64,000 nt of DNA from Candidatus Anaerostipes avistercoris (GTDB lineage: Bacteria > Bacillota > Clostridia > Lachnospirales > Lachnospiraceae). The notes under the pieces are model-generated. The model worked only from the letters and a program-made list of their open reading frames with translations. It had not been told where the DNA came from and searched no databases. The stretch lies in assembly GCA_019119895.1 (NCBI GenBank), contig DWWD01000046.1, positions 124,001-188,000 on the forward strand, given 5' to 3'. This document shows, piece by piece, positions 18,168 to 26,057 of the stretch. Every line of letters starts with the position of its first letter. Positions within the stretch are counted from its first letter, which is position 1. The position numbers were made by a program, and so were the translations under genes.

Positions 18168-19385
18168 ATGCTGACGTTAAAAGATTTTGAAGACGCATAT
18201 GAAAAAGTACAGGAAATTGTCCTGCCTACAAAACTGATCAAAAGCGATTATTTTTCTGATCAGACGGGAAATCAGGTATATTTAAAACCGGAAAATATGC
18301 AGCTGACCGGCGCGTATAAAATCCGCGGCGCATATTATAAAATCAGCACCTTAACGGAAGAAGAAAAAGAAAAAGGACTGATTACCGCATCCGCGGGAAA
18401 TCATGCTCAGGGAGTGGCTCTGGCGGCGGCAAGACAGGGAGTCAGGGCAGTCATCGTTATGCCGACCACAACGCCGCTTCTGAAGGTTAACCGGACGAAA
18501 GATCTGGGAGCGGAAGTTATCCTTCACGGAGATGTATATGATGAAGCCTGCGACCATGCTCTTGCGCTGGCGGAAGAAAAGGGATACACATTTGTGCATC
18601 CGTTTGATGACCCGACGGTTGCTACAGGACAGGGAACCATTGCCATGGATATTTTCAAAGAACTTCCGACGGTGGATTATATTCTTGTCCCGATCGGAGG
18701 AGGAGGGCTTGCCACAGGCGTTTCCACCCTTGCGAAGCTGCTGAATCCGAAAATTAAAATCATAGGTGTGGAACCGGCGGGAGCAGCCTGCATGCAGGCG
18801 TCATTAAAAGCCGGAAAAGTAGTTTCCTGTGATCATGTGAGCACGATTGCAGACGGAACTGCAGTGCAGACGCCGGGAAAAATTATCTTTCCGTATATCC
18901 AGAAAAATGTAGATCAGATTATTACGGTGGAAGATGAGGAACTGATTCCATGTTTCCTCGATCTTCTGGAAAACCACAAGATGCTGGCGGAAAATTCAGG
19001 GCTGCTGACCATTGCCGCACTGAAGCATCTGGATGCAAAAAACAAAAAAGTAGTGTCTATCATCAGTGGAGGAAATATGGATGTGATTACTATCGCCTCT
19101 CTGGTGCAGCACGGATTGATTATGAGAGACCGTATTTTTACGCTGTCAGTTTTCCTTCCGGACAAACCGGGAGAACTGACGAAAGTTTCTCAGATCATTG
19201 CGAAAACACAGGGAAATATCATACAGCTGGAACACAATCAGTTTGTAAGCATAAACCGCAACAGTGCGGTGGAACTTACAATCACCATGGAAGCTTTCGG
19301 CACAGAACACAAAGAAAAGATTATCAGAGCGCTGGAAAAGGCGGGATATGATCCGGCACTCAAAGATTCAAAAACTGTTTTTTAA
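18168..19385 (+). CDS. ilvA: Threonine ammonia-lyase (threonine dehydratase) with ACT domain
   Basis: A PLP enzyme that deaminates threonine to 2-oxobutanoate, for isoleucine synthesis or threonine breakdown. The PLP lysine is Lys51 in GAYKIRGAYYKI; the glycine loop is PIGGGGLATG. One C-terminal ACT domain begins at LSVFLPDKPGELTKVSQII. The length (405 aa, one ACT domain) fits the short tdcB-like/ilvA form, so the biosynthetic and catabolic roles cannot be told apart. ATG 18168 follows the ftsY stop with no gap. I see no clear terminator after it. Confidence 0.93.
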   Translation: MLTLKDFEDAYEKVQEIVLPTKLIKSDYFSDQTGNQVYLKPENMQLTGAYKIRGAYYKISTLTEEEKEKGLITASAGNHAQGVALAAARQGVRAVIVMPTTTPLLKVNRTKDLGAEVILHGDVYDEACDHALALAEEKGYTFVHPFDDPTVATGQGTIAMDIFKELPTVDYILVPIGGGGLATGVSTLAKLLNPKIKIIGVEPAGAACMQASLKAGKVVSCDHVSTIADGTAVQTPGKIIFPYIQKNVDQIITVEDEELIPCFLDLLENHKMLAENSGLLTIAALKHLDAKNKKVVSIISGGNMDVITIASLVQHGLIMRDRIFTLSVFLPDKPGELTKVSQIIAKTQGNIIQLEHNQFVSINRNSAVELTITMEAFGTEHKEKIIRALEKAGYDPALKDSKTVF

Positions 19386-19442
19386 ATCATTATCTTTTGT
19401 ATAAAATGGTGAGTAAGAAAGATATTTATTTTATTCAATTTA

Positions 19443-19471
19443 TTGAATTATTGTTTGAAATTTGTTATAGT
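19443..19471 (+). promoter_or_regulatory. Promoter for the glycogen operon
   Basis: TTGAAT (19443-19448), a 17-bp spacer and TATAGT (19466-19471). Transcription from it would begin near 19478, about 300 nt before the glgB start, leaving a long structured leader. Confidence 0.7.
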
Positions 19472-19477
19472 AATGAT

Positions 19478-19779
19478 GTGAAAACGATAGGTAAAAATTC
19501 AGTGTCTTGTAAGCGGACAACATGTCACGTTCTTTGCTATACATCGTGTGATATCAGATATAACCAAGAAGCGTAATTGAGCCATTTTACAAGAGCGACA
19601 GTAAAAAGGCCACTTACGCTTCTTGTGTTATGGCCCCGGAAGGGCGGTATCATGGAACAGGGGGGTCTGAACCATTCAGTATCCTGCTTTTTATGAGAAT
19701 GGCAGGAATTGGTTTTCAGCATTGACATCAGTGAAGTGAAATGATGACAAACAAGAGTGAGAAGGAGGAACTTGTAATT
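19478..19779 (+). ncRNA. Structured 5' leader of the glycogen operon (candidate cis-regulatory RNA)
   Basis: No credible gene lies in this gap. The RNA can fold into a long two-part hairpin: 12 bp 19565-19576 with 19614-19625, and inside it 19581-19590 with 19601-19610 (one mismatch). Next come a small GCCC/GGGC hairpin (19633-19645) and a stem pairing CAGG with CCTG, with CTGAA/TTCAG inside (about 19659-19687). A 14-codon ATG frame (MEQGGLNHSVSCFL) overlaps the last of these from about 19651. No known riboswitch class is recognised. The boundaries are approximate. Confidence 0.5.
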
Positions 19780-22221
19780 ATGAACGAAGCTATCAATCGT
19801 GATGACTTGTATTTATTTCAGACTGGAAAAGCACGAAAAGCCTATTTAACCTTTGGATGCCATTATCAGAAGGAGACGAAAACTCACCGGTTCACCGTTT
19901 GGGCACCGAGCGCAAAGTTTGTTAGCGTGGTTGGAGATTTCAATTATTGGAATCCTCTGGCTCATCCGATGAAAGGTGACAAAGATGGAATTTATACAAT
20001 TGAGATAGCAGGATTGAAGAAGGGAGACCTGTACAAATACTATATCGAAGGATATGACGGGGTATGCCGCTATAAGAGTGATCCATTTGCGTTTTATTCT
20101 GAGTGCAGACCGGCAACGGCTTCAAAGATCTGGGATTTCGATGATTTTAAATGGTCTGACAAGCGATTTATTAATCAGAGAAAGAAGAAACAGGATCTGA
20201 GCCAGCCGATGTCTATTTATGAGATGCATCTTGGAACCTGGAGAATGCCGGAAGGCGAGGACAGGGAATTTTACAATTACCGTGAGATTGCGGATATGCT
20301 GATTCCATATCTTCAGAAGATGGGATACACACATGTAGAAATGATGCCGATCACGGAATATCCATATGATCTCTCATGGGGATATCAGGTGACCGGATAT
20401 TATGCGGTGACAGCAAGATATGGAACTCCGGAAGATTTCAACTACATGGTGAATGAACTCCACAAAGCGGGAATCGGCGTTATCCTTGACTGGGTGCCGG
20501 CGCATTTCCCGAGAGACGAACACGGACTGGCTATGTTTGACGGAACTCATATTTATGATCATGAGGATCCGCGAAAAGGAAGCCAGCCTGACTGGGGAAC
20601 ACTGCTTTTCAATTATGGAAAGCCGGAAGTACAGAGCTTCCTGATTTCCAGCGCCATGTTTTTCGCGGATATTTATCATATTGACGGAATCAGAATCGAC
20701 GCCGTAAGCGCGATGCTTTATCTTGATTTTGGAAAACAGGAAGGAGAATATGTTCCGAACGAAGACGGAACCAATATCAATTATGAGTCCATTGATTTCC
20801 TGAAGAATCTGAATACAGCTCTCCGTTCAACATATGAGGGATTTTTGACAATTGCGGAAGAGTCCACAGCGTTCCCGAAAGTGACGAGTGATATTGACGA
20901 TCCGGACGGACTTGGATTTGTTTACAAGTGGAATATGGGATATATGCATGATACTCTGTATTACATGGAACTGGATCCGCTGTTCAGAAAAGATAATCAC
21001 GGAGCGATCGTTTTCTCAATGGACTATGCTTACAGTGAAAATTACATTCTGCCTTATTCTCATGACGAGGTAGTACACGGCAAGGGATCCATGATCAATA
21101 AGATGTATGGTTCTTATGAGGAGAAGTTTGCCGGGCTCCGCGCACTGTATGGATTTACATATGCCCATCCGGGAAAGAAACTTCTCTTTATGGGAGGAGA
21201 GTTTGCTCAGTTTGTGGAATGGAGAGATAAACAGCAGCTTGACTGGTTCCTGATCGATGATTTTGAGATGCATCATTCTTTCCATGAGTATGTTGCAAAA
21301 CTGAATGAGATTTATAAGAATGAACCGGCCCTCTACGAACTGGATATGAATCCGGAAGGATTTGAGTGGTGTCTCCAGAGAGACGCAGATCACAGTGTCG
21401 TAGCTTTTATCAGAAAAGCAAAGAAGAAGAGGGGCAAGAAACAGGAACAGATTCTGTGCATATGCAACTTTACTCCGATGGAATGGGATAACTATGAGAT
21501 TCCGATGCCGGCGAAGGCAAAACTTACAAAGATTTTAGACAGCAGTGAACTTGATTTCGGAGGAGACGGCGACGTAAGCGAAGAGAAGGCAAGAACGAAG
21601 AGAGTAAGAGCCGTTGGAGAAGATGGCAAAGGATATTACCACAATGCGGCGCATATCTCGCTGAAAGCTCTCAGCGTTGTTTATTATAAAGTGGAAGAGA
21701 TCGAAGAAAAGCCCAGAAAGACAGCAAAGAAGAAGACAACAAAGAAAACTGCGGCAAAGAAAACAACTGCGGCAAAGAAAACAACGGCAGCAGCCAAGAA
21801 AGAGACGGAAGATAAGAAGGCAGCGGCGGCAGCTAAGAAAGAGACAGAGGAGAAAAAGACAACGACAGCCGTAAAAAAAGCGGAGCCGAAGAAGACAGAA
21901 GAAAAAGCGGCTCAGCCCGAGAAAGCAGCAGTTAAGACAGAAGAAAAGAAACCGGCGAAGACCACTGCGGCAAGGAAAAACGCAGTGAAGAAAACGACGG
22001 CAAAAAAAGCAGAAGCGAAAGCTGAAGATAAAGAAGTGAAAAAACCTGCAGCAGCCGTGAAGAAAGAAACGGAAAAGAAAACGGCAGCAGATGCGGCTGC
22101 GCCGAAACAGGAAGAAAAAGCAGCGAAAGCTGCAATAAAGAAGCAACCGGAAATCAGCACAAAAGAGGAAAAGGAGAAAGGGGAAAAACAAGAAACGACC
22201 ACACAAAAAAATAAAAAATAA
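19780..22221 (+). CDS. glgB: 1,4-alpha-glucan branching enzyme with long Lys/Ala-rich tail
   Basis: GlgB transfers alpha-1,4 chains to form alpha-1,6 branches in glycogen. An N-terminal CBM48 domain (TFGCHYQKETKTHRFTVWAP) precedes the GH13 barrel; by alignment to known motifs the catalytic residues are Asp307 (GIRIDAVSAM), Glu360 (IAEEST) and Asp429 (SHDEVVHGKGSM). The branching-enzyme part ends near residue 643. The last 169 residues are almost wholly Lys, Ala, Thr and Glu, with repeats such as AAKKTTAAKKTTAAAKKETE, like histone H1/AlgP tails. ATG 19780 was chosen for its AAGGAGG site; an in-frame ATG at 19741 lacks one. It is first in the glycogen operon. Confidence 0.95.
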   Translation: MNEAINRDDLYLFQTGKARKAYLTFGCHYQKETKTHRFTVWAPSAKFVSVVGDFNYWNPLAHPMKGDKDGIYTIEIAGLKKGDLYKYYIEGYDGVCRYKSDPFAFYSECRPATASKIWDFDDFKWSDKRFINQRKKKQDLSQPMSIYEMHLGTWRMPEGEDREFYNYREIADMLIPYLQKMGYTHVEMMPITEYPYDLSWGYQVTGYYAVTARYGTPEDFNYMVNELHKAGIGVILDWVPAHFPRDEHGLAMFDGTHIYDHEDPRKGSQPDWGTLLFNYGKPEVQSFLISSAMFFADIYHIDGIRIDAVSAMLYLDFGKQEGEYVPNEDGTNINYESIDFLKNLNTALRSTYEGFLTIAEESTAFPKVTSDIDDPDGLGFVYKWNMGYMHDTLYYMELDPLFRKDNHGAIVFSMDYAYSENYILPYSHDEVVHGKGSMINKMYGSYEEKFAGLRALYGFTYAHPGKKLLFMGGEFAQFVEWRDKQQLDWFLIDDFEMHHSFHEYVAKLNEIYKNEPALYELDMNPEGFEWCLQRDADHSVVAFIRKAKKKRGKKQEQILCICNFTPMEWDNYEIPMPAKAKLTKILDSSELDFGGDGDVSEEKARTKRVRAVGEDGKGYYHNAAHISLKALSVVYYKVEEIEEKPRKTAKKKTTKKTAAKKTTAAKKTTAAAKKETEDKKAAAAAKKETEEKKTTTAVKKAEPKKTEEKAAQPEKAAVKTEEKKPAKTTAARKNAVKKTTAKKAEAKAEDKEVKKPAAAVKKETEKKTAADAAAPKQEEKAAKAAIKKQPEISTKEEKEKGEKQETTTQKNKK

Positions 22222-22259
22222 AAAAATAATTTGATCCGAATAAAGGAGGAGGAAGAGTT

Positions 22260-23444
22260 ATGATCAACAAAAAAGAAATGGTTGCAATGCTGCTAGCCGG
22301 AGGACAGGGAAGCAGATTGTACGCGCTGACTCAGAAGAAGGCAAAACCTGCAGTAGCCTACGGTGGAAAATACAGGATTATCGATTTTCCACTTTCGAAC
22401 TGCGCAAATTCCGGGATTGACACGGTGGGAGTTTTAACACAGTACGAACCTCTGGAGTTAAACTCTTATATTGGAACCGGTGGATCATGGGATCTGGACA
22501 GCTTGAATGGCGGCGCCTATGTACTGCCTCCTTACGTACGCGGGGATTCCGGAGACTGGTACAGCGGAACAGCTGATGCCATTTATCGTAATATCAACTT
22601 CGTGGATAATTATGATCCGGAATACATCATCGTATTGTCCGGCGACCAGATCTGCTGTATGGATTATAACAAAATGCTGGATTATCATAAAGAGAAAGGT
22701 GCTGACTGCACAATCTCCGTATTGAATGTATCATACGAAGAAGCGAAGCGTTTCGGTATCATGAATACAGATGAGGATAACCGTATTTATGAATTCGAAG
22801 AGAAACCGGCAGAGCCAAAGAGCACAAAAGCATCCATGGGAATTTATATCTTTAACTGGAAACTGATCCGTCAGTATCTGATCGATGACGCAAACGATCC
22901 TGCATCAGAGCATGATTTCGGTAACAACATCATTCCGCGTATGCTGGAAGAAGGTAAAAAGATGTATGCTTATTCTTTCGAAGGATACTGGAGAGATGTA
23001 GGAACCATCGACAGCTTATGGGAAGCAAACATGGAACTGCTGGACGAAAATCCTCAGCTGGATCTGAACGATGAGAAGATGAAGATCTATACAAGAAACT
23101 ATGCGCTTCCGCCGCACTTTGTTGCTGAAGGAGCTACCGTAAAGAACTGTGTTCTGGCAGACGGATGCTACATTGAAGGTGACGTTGAAAACTGCGTTAT
23201 TCATTCAGGTGTAAAAATCGGAAAAGGAAGCGTTGTAAAGAACAGTGTAATCATGAAAGACAGCATTATCCGCAGTGACTGTACGATTGACAAAGCGCTG
23301 ATCGATGAGGAAGTTGTTGTTGAACAGGGATGTAAAGTCGGTGAAGGCAATAACGTAACCGTAATCGGATATCACAGTGTAGCTTTGGAAAATGCAGTTG
23401 TTGAAGACGGTGCTATGATTTACCCAGACACCATCTTACATTAG
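22260..23444 (+). CDS. glgC: Glucose-1-phosphate adenylyltransferase, catalytic subunit
   Basis: GlgC makes ADP-glucose from ATP and glucose-1-phosphate, the committed step of glycogen synthesis. The nucleotide loop [20 protein letters not shown] is intact and is followed by [20 protein letters not shown]. The C-terminal half is a left-handed beta-helix with hexapeptide repeats ([19 protein letters not shown]). The length is 394 residues. AGGAGGAAG lies before ATG 22260. GlgD follows after 13 bp; in Firmicutes the two form a mixed tetramer. Confidence 0.97.
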   Translation: MINKKEMVAMLLAGGQGSRLYALTQKKAKPAVAYGGKYRIIDFPLSNCANSGIDTVGVLTQYEPLELNSYIGTGGSWDLDSLNGGAYVLPPYVRGDSGDWYSGTADAIYRNINFVDNYDPEYIIVLSGDQICCMDYNKMLDYHKEKGADCTISVLNVSYEEAKRFGIMNTDEDNRIYEFEEKPAEPKSTKASMGIYIFNWKLIRQYLIDDANDPASEHDFGNNIIPRMLEEGKKMYAYSFEGYWRDVGTIDSLWEANMELLDENPQLDLNDEKMKIYTRNYALPPHFVAEGATVKNCVLADGCYIEGDVENCVIHSGVKIGKGSVVKNSVIMKDSIIRSDCTIDKALIDEEVVVEQGCKVGEGNNVTVIGYHSVALENAVVEDGAMIYPDTILH

Positions 23445-23457
23445 GGAGGATCGAAAT

Positions 23458-24591
23458 ATGGATAATCAGATGTTAGGCATTATTAATGCAGGAGAAGAAA
23501 ATAGAAGATTACAGGACCTGGTTCGCAAAAGAAGTTTGTCAGCAGTACCGGTAGGAGGACGTTATCGTACGATTGACTTCCTGATGAGCAACATGGTAAA
23601 TGCCGGAATTAAGAACATAGGAATCCTGACAAGAAGAAATTATGATTCCTTGCTGAAGCATGTAGGATCAGGAAAAGACTGGGGTCTGAACAGAAAGCGC
23701 GGAGGACTTTATATCTTCCCTCCATACGTTTCTGGCACAGCTCCATCCGGAGAATACGCAAGTGTCATGGACGGATTAAGAGGAACTGTTGATTTCTTAA
23801 GAACTGCAAAAGAGCAGTATGTACTTCTGGGACGTTCTTATGTGGTATTCAATGCGGATTTCAATGATATGCTGGATAAACATATCAAATCCGGAGCAGA
23901 TATTACAATGATGTATTTTGACAACACCAATGACCCGACCAACGTGGATCAGGATGGTGTTTACATGGTAACAGATGACAACGGACGTGTTACGGATATG
24001 TGTTATGCAGAATCAAAACACAGATCCAATAAGAAGAGTATGGATGTTTATATTATGAAGACAAGTCTGCTGCTTGACTTTATCCAGGAAGCAACTTCTC
24101 ATAACAAGAAACATTTCTTCTTCGATGTACTTGTTCCGAACTTCAACCGTCTCCATATTCAGGGGTATGAATTCAAAGGATATGTAGGATGTATCACATC
24201 CATGGAAGCATACTACAATACAAATATGGACATGATCAAGAAAGATGTATATGATGAATTGTTCATGGGCAAGAGAAAGATCTACACAAGAACGGCGGAT
24301 GGTGCTCCTGCAAAATACGGCCCGGACGCAGAAGTAAGCAACAGCTTAGTCTGCAGCGGATGTGAAATTGACGGAAAAGTTGAGAATTCCATCATCTTCC
24401 GCGGCTCCAAGATTGCGGAAGGCGCTACGATCAAGAATTCTATTGTTATGGCAGAAGGATTCGTTGCAAAAGGCGCTGACATTGACCATACAATCCTGGA
24501 TCGTCATGTAAAAGTTTACTCTAATGCGCATCTGTCAGGATCCGCAAACCATCCGGTATTTATTCCGAAAGGAGCAAGTGTTAATGAGTAG
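23458..24591 (+). CDS. glgD: GlgD, regulatory-type subunit of glucose-1-phosphate adenylyltransferase
   Basis: A 377-residue GlgC paralogue. The catalytic glycine loop is degenerate: GIINAGEENRRLQDLVRKRS replaces the GGxGxRL pattern, so it probably lacks full activity and supports GlgC, as shown for GlgCD pairs of other Firmicutes. The substrate fold is kept (SAVPVGGRYRTIDFLMSNM) and the C-terminal beta-helix is present (GCEIDGKVENSIIFRGSKI). GGGAGG lies before its start region. Its stop overlaps the glgA start by 8 bp. Confidence 0.94.
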   Translation: MDNQMLGIINAGEENRRLQDLVRKRSLSAVPVGGRYRTIDFLMSNMVNAGIKNIGILTRRNYDSLLKHVGSGKDWGLNRKRGGLYIFPPYVSGTAPSGEYASVMDGLRGTVDFLRTAKEQYVLLGRSYVVFNADFNDMLDKHIKSGADITMMYFDNTNDPTNVDQDGVYMVTDDNGRVTDMCYAESKHRSNKKSMDVYIMKTSLLLDFIQEATSHNKKHFFFDVLVPNFNRLHIQGYEFKGYVGCITSMEAYYNTNMDMIKKDVYDELFMGKRKIYTRTADGAPAKYGPDAEVSNSLVCSGCEIDGKVENSIIFRGSKIAEGATIKNSIVMAEGFVAKGADIDHTILDRHVKVYSNAHLSGSANHPVFIPKGASVNE

Positions 24592-26029
24592 AGATAATAA
24601 GCTGAATGTATTGCTGGTGGCAGCAGAATGTGCCCCGTTTGTGAAGCTTGGAGGACTTGCCGATGTGATCGGAACTCTTCCGAAGGAACTAAATAAGATT
24701 GGGGCAGATGCCAGAGTCATGATGCCGTTCCACAGTCAGATGAAATGGAAATACGCATCTCAGACGAGACATTTGGCTGATTTCAATATTGCATTTAACG
24801 GTGGGGAAGCCTATGTAGGCGTAGAAGAATTAGTTTATAACGATGTCACTTATTATCTGATTGATAATGAAAGTGAATTTGGAGACGCGGTTTACCGCGG
24901 AGGCGTAGCAGAAGGCGAGCAGTATGCTTACTTCTGCCGCGCAGTGATCGAATCTCTGGGACGTATCGGATTTATTCCGGATGTGATTCACTGCAACGAC
25001 TGGCAGACAGGACTGATTCCGATTCTTTTGAGAACTCAGTATGGACACTGGGAAGTAGGACGTGCAAAAACAATTTTCACGATCCACAATATGATGTATC
25101 AGGGAGAATACGCATTTGAACAGTTCCAGAAATGGGTCGGAATCGACTCAAGATATGACACACCGGAATTTATGCACAATTATGAGTGCGCAAGTTTCAT
25201 GAAGGCAGCGCTGGTTTTTGCTGACCGTCTGAGCACGGTAAGTCCGACATATGCCGGTGAGATCAGAAATCCGGCGTTTTCATACCGCCAGGAAGGTATT
25301 TTAAATGCCAGAGCCGGTGATACATGGGGAATCTTAAACGGAATCAATGTAGAGGAATTTGATCCGGAGACAGATCCGCTGATTCCTTATCACTATAGCA
25401 AAGATGATCTTTCAGGAAAGAAAAAGAATAAAGCAGAACTAATCCAGAGACTTGGATTATCTATTACTCCGGGAGTTCCGATCATCGGAATGGTAACCCG
25501 TCTGACGGAGCAGAAAGGACTGGATCTGGTTAAATATATGCTGGATGAGATCATCTGCACAGAAGATGTAGCGTTCGTAATTCTCGGTACTGGAGATCAG
25601 GAATATGAAGATTTCTTCCGCTTTATGGAAGGAAAATACAAAGGCAGGGTATGTTCTTACATCGCATATGACAATAATGTAGCCCATTTGATCTATGCGG
25701 GAAGCGACTTATTCCTTATGCCTTCAAAATTTGAACCGTGCGGCATTTCTCAGATGATCGCACTGCGCTATGGTACATTGCCGATCGTCCGCGAGACGGG
25801 AGGTTTGAGAGATACGGTACAGAGTTACAACGAGTTTGAAGATACTGGAAATGGTTTCTCTTTTGCAAATTACAATGCACATGAGATGCTCAATACAATC
25901 CGCTATGCTTTAAGAACTCTGCACAGTCCGAAGAGAAAACACGGACTGATTGTCAGAGCAATGGAATCTGACAATAGCTTTGCGAACTCTGCGAGAAAAT
26001 ATATGGAAATGTATCAAAGCATTTTATAG
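24584..26029 (+). CDS. glgA: Glycogen synthase (ADP-glucose type, GT5)
   Basis: GlgA extends alpha-1,4-glucan chains from ADP-glucose. The N-terminus LVAAECAPFVKLGGLADVIG carries the KxGGL substrate motif. The C-terminal Rossmann domain has PIIGMVTRLTEQKGLDLVKY and the acceptor/phosphate loop PSKFEPCGISQMIALRYG. With ATG 24584 (AAAGGAGC upstream) the length is 481 residues, as expected. It overlaps the glgD stop, so translation is probably coupled. Confidence 0.97.
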   Translation: MSRDNKLNVLLVAAECAPFVKLGGLADVIGTLPKELNKIGADARVMMPFHSQMKWKYASQTRHLADFNIAFNGGEAYVGVEELVYNDVTYYLIDNESEFGDAVYRGGVAEGEQYAYFCRAVIESLGRIGFIPDVIHCNDWQTGLIPILLRTQYGHWEVGRAKTIFTIHNMMYQGEYAFEQFQKWVGIDSRYDTPEFMHNYECASFMKAALVFADRLSTVSPTYAGEIRNPAFSYRQEGILNARAGDTWGILNGINVEEFDPETDPLIPYHYSKDDLSGKKKNKAELIQRLGLSITPGVPIIGMVTRLTEQKGLDLVKYMLDEIICTEDVAFVILGTGDQEYEDFFRFMEGKYKGRVCSYIAYDNNVAHLIYAGSDLFLMPSKFEPCGISQMIALRYGTLPIVRETGGLRDTVQSYNEFEDTGNGFSFANYNAHEMLNTIRYALRTLHSPKRKHGLIVRAMESDNSFANSARKYMEMYQSIL

Positions 26030-26057
26030 CTGAAAATTTGAAAGGAGAACAGAGGAG

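Noticed and set aside
19565-19625. A MITE or transposon end in the inverted repeat before glgB
   Set aside because: There is no target-site duplication, transposase or second copy in the window, and the inner arms also pair, which fits RNA structure better.
19537-19728. A 63-codon minus-strand frame in the glycogen leader
   Set aside because: It has no ribosome site and follows the stems of the leader; probably a chance frame over a structured RNA.
19443-19779. A known riboswitch or T-box in the glycogen leader
   Set aside because: I looked for T-box, TPP, SAM, glycine, lysine, FMN, c-di-GMP and c-di-AMP type motifs and found no matching core; it is listed as a new candidate instead.
21535-22206. 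Long minus-strand frames opposite the GlgB tail (Phe/Cys/Leu-rich)
   Set aside because: They are the complement of the Lys/Ala codons of the tail and are shadow frames.
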